Source of the DNA: Monarcha castaneiventris obscurior
Taxonomy: Eukaryota; Chordata; Aves; Passeriformes; Monarchidae
DNA: 64,000 nt
Assembly (NCBI GenBank): GCA_026261815.1
Contig: JAMPIT010000894.1
Span: 54,313,147-54,377,146, forward strand
Direction: 5' to 3'
Shown here: positions 33,291-45,521 of the stretch, piece after piece
Layout: each line of letters starts with the position of its first letter
Position numbering within the stretch: position 1 is the first letter of the stretch
Notes under the pieces: generated by a model
What the model was told of the DNA's origin: nothing
The model's input: the letters and a program-made list of their open reading frames with translations, nothing else
Database searches by the model: none
Program-made: the position numbers and the translations under genes

Positions 33291-36200
33291 TACCAATTCC
33301 TCCTCCCCTCAGCAGTCATCCATCAAATCCCTATCTCTCCAATTGAGAGAAAGGAGTCCAGAGAATCAATACTTCAGAATATTATGACACAGTACATATT
33401 GTTGCATTGTTCATAGCTGGCTACTCTAAGTTAGACACAATTTTATTTATGTTTTATGTATTTTCAAAAGCGCAGGGAATTTTACTGCTATCCCTGAGAG
33501 AGTTTCTCTAAATAAGGACAAGACTGAACTGCATCTGAAAGCCAAGCAAAGCTTCTTAACAAGTGCAGCAGTACAAAACATCACCTTATTGCACCCAGAC
33601 TTGAGTTTTCCTCCTTGAGGTGCTTTTCTTCTCTTCCATCTTCCTCATTCATCAGTGTGTACATGCAGAATGCATCTTGAAACACCCAAGTTTTTGTCAG
33701 AATCTGCTTTCATAATACAAAGAGCAAACAGGCACCATCCCAGTGACTTGAATGGCTGCCTAGACAAGGAAACTGCAGGTGCTGAGCTCAGTGCTCCAAG
33801 CAGCCTCACGTGCTCCACAACCCACAGTCCTGACACAGCCGAAGCTGCCAGGAGACCTGGAGGTGTTCCTGTGTGCCCTCTGCAATATCCCAGCTGCACT
33901 GCTGGAAACAGCACTCACCTCAAGATGCAGGTTTGTCTAATGCTGAACATCAGGAGAACGGCACAGGGAAATATTAGGGGAGAGAATTATATGTCAAATG
34001 CAAACAAAAGACCAACAACTAAGTCTCTCACTGCAAAAACAGGAAAATAATTATGCACATTATGTTCATTTGTTCCCTTCCGTGCTACTGCAGAAGTTAC
34101 ACAAAAGTTCTTACTAATTTTATTTAAATCCTATGTAGGCATGAAAAGATTCATCCTGGCATTATGATAAATGATGAAACATAAAATTAGCATAAACTTA
34201 TTCATATGAGAAGCCCTGCTGACAGAGTACATGCTTCTTCATTTTATTTTTTTACATTCCCTCTTTCCAAGACACTCAGCCAGTTCTCCCATCAATTACA
34301 TCCATACAAAAGAAGAATAACTTCAATAAAGCTTGTATAAATTCATCATCCTAACAAAGAGGCAATATGTATTAATAAGCTGATTTTGACAAAACCACTA
34401 GCTCAGAATAATAAAATTTAACCCTAAACTTATCTATATTGCCTAAGGAGAAGACTACCAGTCCTCAAACAGGTAGCACAGTGTATATGATTCTTTCTAC
34501 TCGACTCTGCAAAATCACTTGTGTTAACAGAAGGGATCTGGCTGTGTTTGTCCAGTTGAAGACAACAGAAAAGGATCTTTGTTCTGCTGTACCAGGGCAG
34601 TCCCCTGTTTGAAACCAAGCTCCAAGAAGAACTTTGCTTTCCCACCCCCTTTCTCAGACCCTGGCACTGTTCTGGAGCTCATAATTAAAGACTGGAACTC
34701 TCCTGCATGGTACAGTGAACTCTACCTCCAGGATCCAGGTAACCACACTACTCTCTGGTGTAGGAGAGAAGAAAAGGTCTACCACTGCTTAAAACAATGG
34801 TCACCTTATGCACCACAGACAGAAGTCTCAAAACCATTCTGAAAAGAATTGCCTTGAGACTTTTGTTTCCGAAGTAAGCATGCACTCAAGGGAAGACAAG
34901 CAAATCCCAGAGTACAGCTGTCAGACAATCTAAACACTGGTAAAAATACCCTCTGTAGCTCCCCAAAATGTTTGTTTTCTGTTTTCTTTCCTTTTGGTAA
35001 TTACAGTTTTAAAAGCCTAAGGTGGTCATTTTTTAGAAAAATGTCTTTTACATCTTGAACACTACTGCAGCTATTTTGTTATACAGCAATATAAAAAAAC
35101 CCCCCAGGTTAAATATTGGATTAGCAAGTGACAGCTCTTCAAAAATATTCTCATTGAAGTTGCTCAGAGCACCAGAATCAGGTTTCATGCTTTAAAAATT
35201 AAGTTACAGGGAAAGCTGCCTCCCTCTTACCATATCCTTGAGGACCTTGTGAATGCTGTTGTGGGTGGCAGTGTGTTGGCAAAGCAAATGTCAGCAAACT
35301 GCCTCCCCTCACACAAGTGATTGATTTATCAGTTTAATAGAGCTGTAAATCGAGAAAAATGTTCCTCAAGCCTGAACAGTGAACCACAAGGAAATAATAG
35401 GCAACAAGCTGTGATGCAGAATTGAAAATATAAGTACTTGTGAAATACAGCATATGTTACATTTTCCTGTCAGCAGCCCACGGAAAATCTGACCACTCTG
35501 ATTTCCAGCTGCAGTGACACTGTCCTTGGATTCTGGTGGCAGAGCCTTATTGCATTATTGTTGGATGCCCTTGCTTTCATCTGTAAAACACCCACGTGGG
35601 TTTTATTACATTTTGGTCAATTTAAAACAGAAAGAAGCCAGTACAAAGGAGCTAAAAAGCTAAAAACAGCACTACAATCCACTAAACCAAGCAAGGGACC
35701 TTCAGCCATAAAACAAAACCAAAATTCTTCGCAATCACTCAGTGCTTCTGTATTTACATAGTTAAGAAAGTTTCGAATGTCTGTAATTGTTTGTACAAGA
35801 TGTAAAGTTTTGGCAATGTGTATGATTCCCAAAGGATTCCTTAAGCACTTTTCTCACTCCATCTAAATACATCACTGTCCTACCACCTGCCTTTTTTTTC
35901 TTTTTTTAATTTGCAAAACACGTTTTCTGGCACATCCTGCCATTTCTGTCTAGAATTTCTCCTTCCTTCTTCCCATTTTTACAAATTTAACAGGACGTTT
36001 GCTAGTTACTTCTGCTGCTCTGTGAAATGGAGAAAGCAAGCTGTGCTGGGAGAGGAGAGATGTTATCCAGCAGCCTGCAGCAGGGTAAGTGCCAGCTGCA
36101 CCCAGCCCTGAGCCTGGAAACATCTGTAAGGCACAAAAGGTTTCCTCCTTACAAATTCACTTCTCACTCATATGTTTGTAACACAAAAAGCAGTTTATAA

Positions 36201-38029
36201 GAAAAACCTCAAAACCTCAGCCATGACCTAAGTATCTGAGATTCTGTTTTTAAGAGGTATTAAAATTGAGTAATTCAAGCATTTTGAAGATAGAAGCTGA
36301 GGTGGGAAGAGTTCAATTTTAGACAAGCATTCTGTTCCAATTACCTGAAAACATTAATCTTGGTTTTGATGCTTTTTTTTTCCTCCAGGTTTGCTTCAAC
36401 ACTGAGAAAAATCTGGGGTTTTTTATTGCAAATAGCAGTAGGTTTTCAAGAAGGTAAGGGCTGGATTTCAACACAGAGACTGTTAAAAATAAAAACCTCT
36501 TTAATTGTGTTGTGTAAAAAGCTTGGTCTTTATTTGAAAAGAAAAAGCATTTAGCTGAGAAATCTCCCATTGTTTCCAAGTCTGCCACAACTGGAACAGC
36601 AGACCTCCATTCCATCTTTCACTAAATACTGGCAAATGCAGCCACCAGAAGGCCAAATACTCTCAGAGATTCAGCAATGTCCCTGTAGGCCCTCAAATCC
36701 TTCCCAGGGATCTGTGCCTTTGCAAACAACAAGGCATTTCTGCAACCTTCTCTGCAGCCCAGGGGAAATTAAAAGACACCAATCACATGGGATTGGCCTC
36801 ATAACATTGATCTTTTGTTCTTCTGGCTGCTTTTGTTGTAAAAGCAGTGGTTGTCCTCCCTGTACCTGTTGTGAGAGTCAAGAGCTCACTGCAGTGAGCC
36901 TCTGCCCCATCTCCTGCTGCAGGGCAGGAGCAAGGAGACAAAAAACCCCAGGGAAATGTTGTGAGGGGAAAGTGGCTTCCCCCTGCCAGCACATCACATC
37001 CAACAGCTCGTTTGAATTCTGCAATGCCTTTTCCATACTGGCCTTCATTAGCTTTGGCACGTCCCCTGAACCTCTTGGAGGTCTTTAATATGCTCAGCTG
37101 TGGCCACTGCAACCTTTTCACTGTGATTCCAGCCCCCTGTCCCTCCTGCCACAATCTGCAGATATTTTTAGATGATGTTTAATTGGAACTCTGAGCTCTG
37201 TACTCACCAGAAATACAAGTCAAATAATACTGATCTGCTTTGCAGGAACTTCTTTTCACTACTGAACAAAATCAAATGCAAGAGCTTTCCAAGTCCCTGT
37301 TACATCCATGGAAGTCAGCAGCCTTCTGTAGTGAAGAGCAATCCAACGTATTTCAGGGGTGATAAAGTGCTTCTGTCTTTCTTCTTCTGATAGTCTAGGA
37401 GCATATCCATGTTCAATGTCTGTCTATTGGATTAAACGTTAAACATGCATTAAATATTACTGAAGGAGCAAACACTGCACTCTGGCACTTGCTGACTTTG
37501 CCTCGGTGTTTTTCTTGCCTTGCCTTTCTTTGTTAGAATTCAATCAGCAGGCTGTACCCCCAGCCTTCCTTTTCTAGAAAATAATCAGCCAAAAATTAGT
37601 TTTTGCACAGTGGAGATAAACAGGATCAACCTCAATGAGAAGACTACATCCCATGAAATTAAACTTATTTACTTACTTCAGGCTTTTAAAGTATTGTAGC
37701 AGCAAAGTTTTAAGTGTTGGTACAGCAAATGATCTGCCAAGCAGGGAGCTGCTGACTCACAGGGCCACTTGGAAGAAGCATCTCAATGTAACTTGTATTA
37801 AATTCCCTAGTTTCTCAGATTTTTGTCTCAGGAGCACATTTTAAAGTAATTAGTTAATGAACTTGAAAGGAAGGAGAAACCCAGGTAATTCTAGAATCAT
37901 ATTTACCATTAAATTTAGCACTTTTTCAGAAAAATATAGTTTTCCTGAATTGACTTACACCCTGGTTAGCTCGTTACAAACTTAGAATCTCATTTTAGCT
38001 TGAAAAATCAAACTTACTGAGCCAAGCCA
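33291..38029. other. Unannotated AT-rich DNA
   Basis: No gene recognised. One segment near 36389-36453 has strong splice-like borders and is listed separately. The largest frame (172 codons, + 36570-37088) overlaps a 123-codon frame on - and has no domain. Confidence 0.4.
36389..36453 (+). other. Candidate small exon with strong splice signals
   Basis: The 5' border is a textbook acceptor: an uninterrupted pyrimidine tract of about 15 bases followed by CAG at 36386-36388. The 3' border is AAG|GTAAGG at 36451-36459, close to the donor consensus. The 65 bases between are open in at least two frames. Another strong donor, CAGG|GTAAGT, lies at 36081-36090, about 300 bases upstream, so a two-exon arrangement is possible. 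No known protein is recognisable; a long non-coding RNA or cryptic exon is as likely. Confidence 0.25.
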
Positions 38030-38215
38030 ATAAATAACGCTGTTCCATATGGGCAATAAATAACCAATTTAGCTGCTTTCCAAATCCATTTACAAGTAAT
38101 CATGCAGACATTAGGCAGTTTTATAACTGATACCTAATGGCTACCTAATAATATATTTATTAGAGCTGATAATTCCTGTTATGCTGGTAAATGGACGAGC
38201 ATGGCTCATCACCAT
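38030..38215. promoter_or_regulatory. Possible conserved non-coding element
   Basis: This stretch is unusually dense in homeodomain-like TAAT/ATTA cores and AATAAATAA-type words and lacks the homopolymers seen nearby. It contains an imperfect hairpin at 38110-38138: ATTAGG and CAGTT pair with AACTG and CCTAAT around a TTAT loop. Such composition is typical of deeply conserved enhancers, but conservation cannot be judged from one sequence. Confidence 0.25.
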
Positions 38216-39889
38216 CGCTAATGGTGCCTTTATGAAGTGAGAGGGAGGCTGGCAGGGAGTGACTGGCACACCCCATGAGCAAGGCTGATTCTGATTCCTG
38301 GAGAATAATGCTCAGGCACAGATGTCAGGGGCCTGTCTGTCACAGGCCTGTCCTGCCAGGTTGTGACAGATTCGTTCTCCCAAGTTTTGTCTGAAGAGTG
38401 CAGCGACTGCAGCAGGCTGGAACATGGAGGAAACTGGGAACCTTTAAAAGAAGAGTACAAAAATAACGTATTTATCCATCCATGTTATCCCTCTTGAAAA
38501 CCCTTTATACCACTAGAAATGTGCAAAATTAGCTTTCAGCTGTCAATTAAAGCAATTCAGCTTGCTGTTACTATTGGGTAAGAAATTGTTTGTGTCCCAG
38601 CACTGACACCAAGCAGGAGAAAAGAGATTCTGAAACTCCCTTTGTGCTCCTCAGGCTGTGTTTCCCCCTGGACTCTGGCACAGGCTTAGCTAGCCCCAGC
38701 TCATACTTTCCTCCTCAGAACCCCTTTCCAAGCCCTGGGAAACAGCTGTAGCACAGTGCATTCCAGCTACAACCCCATCTCACCCTTAAACTGTTATTTT
38801 TCCTACACAGCCATATGTTCCTCGTGTCAGGGCTAGAATTAGGGCTGGTGTGAGCCATTACATGAGTTACTCTCTTCAGCCTTTGAAAAACAGCCAAGGG
38901 CAAGGATATATCTTAAGCTTTTTCCTCTCTCTAAGGTCCCTTTCGTACTGCTAGAGCTGGGGATTTTGCATACAAGTCCTTTCTGTTTAATTTCTAGAGA
39001 ATGTTCCTTGGTATTGATTGTGTCAAGATCTCATTTTCCCCCTACTGCTTCCTAAAACTCCTTTAAAAATGCTCAAAGACCATCCCCACTTAAGCTTCTC
39101 TTCATTTATCACAAAGTGGAATAAAGAGCATTTTTAAAACAAAATTCACAGGCTTGTGGGCATTTGACTAACACATTGAGTGTAAAGAATACAGATGGGA
39201 AGATGGATTTTTGCCTGCTATCCGCTGCTGTTTCAGCTCTGTGCACCCCAAGGAGAGCCTGTGAGAGCCCTCCATGGCACCAGTGCAGTACATGAGTGAT
39301 ACCCTGGTCCCAGGCTTGCTGAGCCACCAGGCTGGGAGCAAGGAAAGTGACTCACCATCCTCTGATGCCTCGTGGAACCACCTCTGGTGACTGGGAAGGG
39401 AATGATCACAGTTTTTACTGACAAGGCACAGAGAAGATATGAGAAAGAAACAATCCTGCCTCAGTGCCAATAGCAGTAGAGATGGCTTGCTTAATCTGCC
39501 AGTAGCCTGGGGTAGGGAATGTCACTGAAAGCTCACCTTAATAACATTGCATTTGGAGGCAAAGCCCTGTCAGTCAGCAGTCTCATTTATGGTGTCATAT
39601 CTCTAATCTAAGGCTGAAGAAAAGCTTTATTAAAAGTAACTGACAATATCATCCCCCTCCTTGTCACCACCTTAGCCTGAATCCCTGCCTGTTACAAACA
39701 CACTGACATCATCTCACCTGGGACAGCGTTTCCTAAGGAGGAAAACTGCACCAGTGCTGCCCACACCTCTCCTTCCCCTGCTTCCCCTGACTGTCTCTGA
39801 GCAACCACTTGGAAGAACAACAGCATCAGGCCAAAATGTAGAATTTAAGGCCTGTTTATCCATTGCTCAAATAACCCCCAGTGAGGGGC
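38216..39889. other. Unannotated DNA
   Basis: No gene recognised. A GGCCTGTC word repeats with a 15-base spacing near 38330-38352. Confidence 0.4.
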
Positions 39890-40470
39890 TGTTGGAATCC
39901 AAGGCACACCTCAGGCTGCCCTGGGGGGTCAGGAGCCCCAGCAAGGGGGTCCCAGCCCCTGGCAAGAAGCCCAGAATGGCACCGGCTTTGACCTCAGCCC
40001 ATGGGAAAAGTTACCAACACTGAGAGAATCATTGCAAGCCACGAGAGTGTGAAAATGAGTAGTGGTTTAGTATTTTACAAGGTAAAAAAGTAGATTTTAG
40101 GGTTTTTAATTTGAGGACGAAGGGTTTAAGATGGAGGATTTTGGATGTTGCCCTGTTCTTCTTCTCCTTCTCCTTCTCCTCCATCTTCTCTGGTGGTGGT
40201 GGCACAAAATGATTGGTAGAATGAAAAAGAGGTAGAAATTACGTGTCTAGAATAGGTGCAAATGAATTGGTATAGAATAGTAAATAATAAATACATTGTG
40301 AGGAATGGTTGGATCATGGAAAGGGCACAAAAAGGCCGGGACAGCCCAGGACTGGGCAGTGCCCGCTCGGACTCGGCTGCATCAGATGTGCGGCCGGAGC
40401 TGAGAGCTGGCAGAGATAAGGAGAAATAAACAACTTGAAACAACATCTGCAGGCGTTTCTCATCTGTTCA
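39890..40470 (+). mobile_element. LTR-like segment (endogenous retrovirus)
   Basis: A roughly 580-base block starting with TGTTGGAATCC and ending near CTGTTCA. It has a GC-rich start, a pyrimidine microsatellite in the middle, and an R-U5-like 3' part in which AATAAA (40425-40430) is followed by CAACTTGAAACAAC. CpG content rises just before the poly(A) signal, as in many LTRs. No clear TATA box or retroviral gene is present and no target-site duplication was found, so both identity and ends are tentative. Confidence 0.45.
40156..40202 (+). repeat. (CTTCTC)n pyrimidine tract plus (TGG)4
   Basis: A 35-base pyrimidine tract built from CTT and CTCCTT steps, broken by a single A at 40183, is followed directly by four TGG units. 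The tract is prone to slippage and lies inside the LTR-like segment. Confidence 0.85.
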
Positions 40471-42859
40471 GACTCGAGGTAAAACTTCCCAGAGGTGAAG
40501 ATAAAGAACCTGTGTTTGTGCAGAGTACCCAGCTCCCACAAGGGGCTCTAGCTCCAGGGTTAGCTCAAGCTTGCACCCTCCCTGCAGCCAGGCTGGGCTC
40601 CCTGGCAGTTGCCCCGATGGATTTTGGTATGGACATGACCTGTGTCCTCTTGTCCTCATTGGCTTGGGGCACAGATCTAAGAAATTCAGTGGAGAAAGCA
40701 TGTTCCTTCCTGCCTTGGGAAGGCAAGGAGGAAGAAAGGCTCCCTGTCCCTTCTTTTTCCCAGATAAAAGAAAAATAGGATTTTGGCTTCACAGTCTTTA
40801 CCAGTCAATGGCATTATGGATCAGGAAAGCAGCTTTCCTAGGGCAGGACATGGGTTTGCCCTCACTGCTCAAGCTAACCTGATTTTGAGCTGAGCATGGC
40901 ACAACTGAGCTGATTTTGGTGGGAGATCTGCCCAAGTGAAGAAGCTGTCTAAGCTAAAGTAGAATGAGGCCTTGGTTTACACATTCTTTTGATTTGAAAC
41001 TACTTTTTAATTAACAGTGATTAAAAATTAACAGTGATTGAAATATCAGAAGCTTTTAAATAAAAAATACACTTGCATTAGCACTAATAAATATAGCTGA
41101 CAGATGAAGAAGGAAGAATATGAGCTGCATGGCAGACAAGGACCTCTCCAAATCCAAAATGTCTGTGTTGTGATAGTAAGAAGGTGGTTTGTGGCTAGCT
41201 TGTATTTTAAATAAAAGACTCCCTTTTTGTTTTAAAGAACAATGTTTCTTTAAAGGTGATTCCAGAGTCTCACCAGAAATGTTTCTTATGAGCTGAATTA
41301 ATTTTTGCTGACCTTAACAAATAGTCATCAGTCACCCAAAACATGTCCCCCAGAGAATCAAACAGCCAGCAAAACTTCACATAGCTCTAGAATTTATGTG
41401 TCTGAAGGATGCATTAAGTATTTCAAACAATTTCTAGGATGTTTTAGACCATAAACTCTGCTTTCAACTACCATAGATCATTGGCTCTGCTTTACAAGAA
41501 ACATTGTTTTACAGGTTTATAACTTGCCTATAAAAATGTGCTCCAGGCTAAAGCTCAGTATAAAAAGGTCTCAGCTAAAGGGTAATTTTTTTTCATTACA
41601 ACTTTTTCCTACTTTGTTTAGCTTTCAAGATTAGAGCTGCCTCCAAAACTCCCCTTTCACTGTAGGATTATCACCAATGCTGGGGGTTGATTTATACTCT
41701 AAACTGCAGGGAAGAGAAAGGTATTCCATATTTAGAAAAAACACCACAAAACCATCAGCAAATGAACACCCCAAAAATGCTGGAATTATGAGGTTTTACA
41801 TGGTCAAGGTTTTAGGTTTTTAAGGTAATGTACTGGAACACGTTCTTAAAAGAGCTGTGACTTAGTGTGCACTTCAGACCATGCAAAAGGATGTAACATA
41901 GTCAATGTATTACCATTCCAGAGTGGGACATCTGTAACAGAGTGCTCCATCGATGCATCTCTGCATTGCTGACAGTTTGGAGTCCCTCAAGACCTGGAAA
42001 ACAACCAGCTAAAGCTAGTTGGTCTGTTCATTCCATCCAGTGCAAAGTTTCGGGGTCATCCCAGTGAGAGTCTCTTGGGCAAGCTCAGAACTAATTTAAC
42101 ATTTTCAGAAGCAGGAAACACTCAGCCTAATGATAATCAGTGACATCAGATCCAGGACAAGCAAAGCTCAGCAACTTGAGTTCAGTTTCATATTCAATTA
42201 TTTGGCTCCTAAAAACCAAATAGGTGTTAATGCCTAGGGAACAGTAGCAATTATTGATATAAAATCATGTGAAACTGCCATAAAAAGCCAGCATTGGGAT
42301 TTGTTGGTTTTTCCCCCTAACAACTGCAGAAGGGATATTGTTGGGAAAAGTAGACATATGCTTTTTCCCCAGTCTTCCACAGAATGAGTGAAATTGCTGT
42401 ATTTTTGCTCAGTTTCTGGACAAGCTGAAGCAGTGCTGTTGGTTAGAGGGTACTGGAGGGGAAGAACACTCAGTGGGGAACATTTGCATCAGGGATCCTG
42501 GGCAGTACCCTGGTTATGACACCACATCCATACCCATTTACTTGAGAGGCCTTTGGGGCCTGCTGTTCTTTTACTGCCTGGCTGCTCTAGGCACACAGGG
42601 CAGAGTTACACTTCCTAGAAACATCAGAGATGTGGCTTCGACATTTAAGACACCCAAAGAAAACAATTCTGTTTCTAATGGTTATATAAATACTTCAAAT
42701 ACTGATCAGCTTTCCACCCTAAAAGCCTTACAATGTTATTTTATGCTTCTTCCAGAATCATGTGGTCATAGGTGCTACGCTTACAAGCTGCTATTTGGGA
42801 TTTCCCTGATGTTTACTGCAGGCCCTGAAAGGCTTGGCAGCCCATCACACACCAACTCC
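40471..42859. other. Unannotated AT-rich DNA
   Basis: No gene recognised. A 14-base block AATTAACAGTGATT is duplicated at 41009-41022 and 41026-41039 (17-base period). Confidence 0.45.
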
Positions 42860-43240
42860 ATGAGCTGGGGGTGTTCAGCCTGGAGAAGAACACGCTCCAG
42901 GGACACCTTCTAACACCTTCCAGTGCTAAAAGGGGCTACAAGGGAGCTGGAGGGGGACTTCTGAAAAGGGCAGGTAGTGGTAGAACCAGGAGGGATGGCT
43001 TCAAACTGAAAGAGGGCAGGGTTAGTTTGGATATTAGGAAGAAATTCTTCCCTGTGAGGGTGCTGAGGCCCTGGCACAGGTTGCCCAGAGAAGCTGTGGA
43101 TGCCCCATTCCTGGAAGTGTTCACGACCAGGCTGGATGGGGCTCGGAGCAATCTCTTCTAGTGAAAAGTGTCCCTGCCCATGGCAGTGTGTTGGAACTAG
43201 ATGATCTTTAAGGTCCCTTCCAACCCAAAGCATTCTATGA
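42860..43240 (+). mobile_element. CR1 LINE 3' fragment
   Basis: The + strand reads GVFSLEKN near 42865, then the conserved end of ORF2: in the 96-codon frame starting at 42871, residues about 53-84 include LDIRKKFFPVRVLRPW, RLPREAVDAP and TTRLDGA. The 3' UTR follows and the element ends at 43240 with ATTCTATGA, the CR1 terminus. Endonuclease and RT are missing. The frame is still fairly open over the C-terminal part, so the copy is of moderate age. Confidence 0.94.
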
Positions 43241-45487
43241 AACAAGTCTGTGATCATTAAAGTATTAACTAAAGATACAGAACAGCAATGTGTTGCCATG
43301 CATCAGTGACAGAGTGCTTATGCCTTGTCAGATCAGCAATATTATGGAGACCATTGTGTACATCTAATTTTGCCCAGTAAAGTCCAAAAAACCCACAATC
43401 AAATCAGAATATACCACAAAATCCTGTGGATAGTGTGCAAATAAAATACATAACTTTATTCAAAACTTTCTGCAGATCCATGCGATATTAACCTGCAAAA
43501 CAGCACTGATGATGCTCCTTTTACTTTTTATATAACCATCAAGCTTTAACTTAATAATTATTAAAATGAACTTATCAACTAAACCAATGTATTTATTGTC
43601 CATTAGTTGCTATCCACACACGAATGACAACAGTGATGATCTCACAGGTGTTCTGTGCCACACCAGGCAGCACGTCAGGATTTACATGAAGAGGCCAACT
43701 TTGTCTTCAGGTGTTCAAGAATTATAGAAAAAATATTAAAAGTTGAAGACTACTGAAGTAGGGAAGAAGTTAGGATTTTCAGTGGCAATCCAGCTTCACT
43801 CAGAAGAGTGAAATTGACTGGTGATTAAGCCTTTCTCTGCTTAGTGAGGAGGACATAACTCTAATCACTGGGATGAAGTCAAGCCAAAACAGCTCAGCCC
43901 CACCACGGCTGAGAAGAGTTTATTTGATGGTCTGGCAGAGGGAGTTCTGCAGAGCCACTGCTCCCCCAGCGACAGCGCTCAGAGATGAAGGTGCCCAGAG
44001 TGAAATACACCCTTTGTGCCCAATTCAATTCCTAAATCTCATCAGGAACAGGATACAAGCACAGGCTGTATTTGTACCACCCTGAACTGAAGCAGACACT
44101 AAAAGAAATGACTCATAGGAGAGACTCAAGGACCTGGGAGAGGTTGTAATACTGTATCTAATTTTGGAAACACTTCATGATTTGTATCCTCTTTCAATGC
44201 CAATGGAAATAATGAAAGTTAATACCAGGTGCACCAGCGAGTCCTGGCAGTTCTGACCTTTAGGAGAGCGAACTTGGATTTACAGATGACAAGATTCATT
44301 GCAAGCACATCACACCACCCTGAGCTGCTGACTTTCAGGCTTGCTAAGATTTACTGTAATACCCCAGCCCATCCACTAATATTTCAGCACCCACAGGAAG
44401 GGAATTTTTACTAGCAAATATCCCTGTCTGCAATTTTCACCAGTAATTCCCGAGACCTATCGTGTTAACCAACTTGATGTAAACTTGTAATATTTTTCCT
44501 CATAGGACTCGTTAGCATTACACATTGCAAATCTAATACTGAGGCTTTTTCATTGCACACAAACATAGTAGAAATATGAACATAAGGCAAAAGTGGACTG
44601 AGCACCTGATAATAAAGTCCAGTGCAATTAAAGACTTCTGGAAAGCAAAATTAATTTAAGCCCTAATCAAAGAACTTGCTTTTTTGAGGCTTCCTTTTGA
44701 AGGCACTCACCTAACCCACCTGTCCACGTCTCCTGTAATTCTCCTTTCCTCATAAAAGTTAAAAATAAATCCTGGAGGCATCCCATTTGTGAGTTGAGAC
44801 ATCAGCTTTCACCACACACCTAAAGTGTATTTGTGTACCTGCAGGTGTACATAAAGCAAGCCTTCATTTAGGAATTAGTTATTACCTGCACATAGACATA
44901 TGGGATTCTGATTGACTCCTGCAATCAATATGAACAATAAATTAGCTCTGGGCTGGATAAGCAATGCAGCTCATTGAACCAGACTTCTCTGCAGCAGTTT
45001 GAGAACTTTATCTCTCTCCATTTTATTTTAAAAGCTGTTGTTCTAGCTCTCCTAGCTTCATCTCTGGCCTTTCTGGGACCTGGAGACAGAGATGCTTCAG
45101 TTTCTGGGATTATTTTTTTGGTCCCACAAAATACTGTGTTTTTCTTGACACGTGTGGACATGATGGGAAGAAGATAGATTACAAAAGAGAAATGTCCCCT
45201 TTCTGCCTGCCCTCAAAACCCCTTTCTGGTTCCTAAAAACAAAACAGTTGGACAATTACACTCAAGCCAATACATTGTGCTGCTGTTCCTCTGTGCTTAC
45301 CATGTATTTGATGCAGTAAATCCTGGCTCCTGACATCCACAGAGGTTAACGGAGAAGCCTTCCTGGCTTGCCTGTACACAGAATGTTTTTCCAGCACTTG
45401 ATAGCCAGAGAATCCTTCACTGCCTGTACTCTGTGATCCAATGGGAAGTCCTTCACACATTTCCTGAGTAGAGAGAAAACCCATTTC

Positions 45488-45490
<3 letters not shown>
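43241..45490. other. Unannotated AT-rich DNA
   Basis: Nothing recognised; no frame is above 80 codons. Confidence 0.45.

Positions 45491-45519
<29 letters not shown>
45491..45519 (+). repeat. Poly(A) homopolymer, 29 A
   Basis: An uninterrupted run of 29 A. No retrocopy or CR1 sequence lies just upstream. Confidence 0.9.
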
Positions 45520-45521
<2 letters not shown>

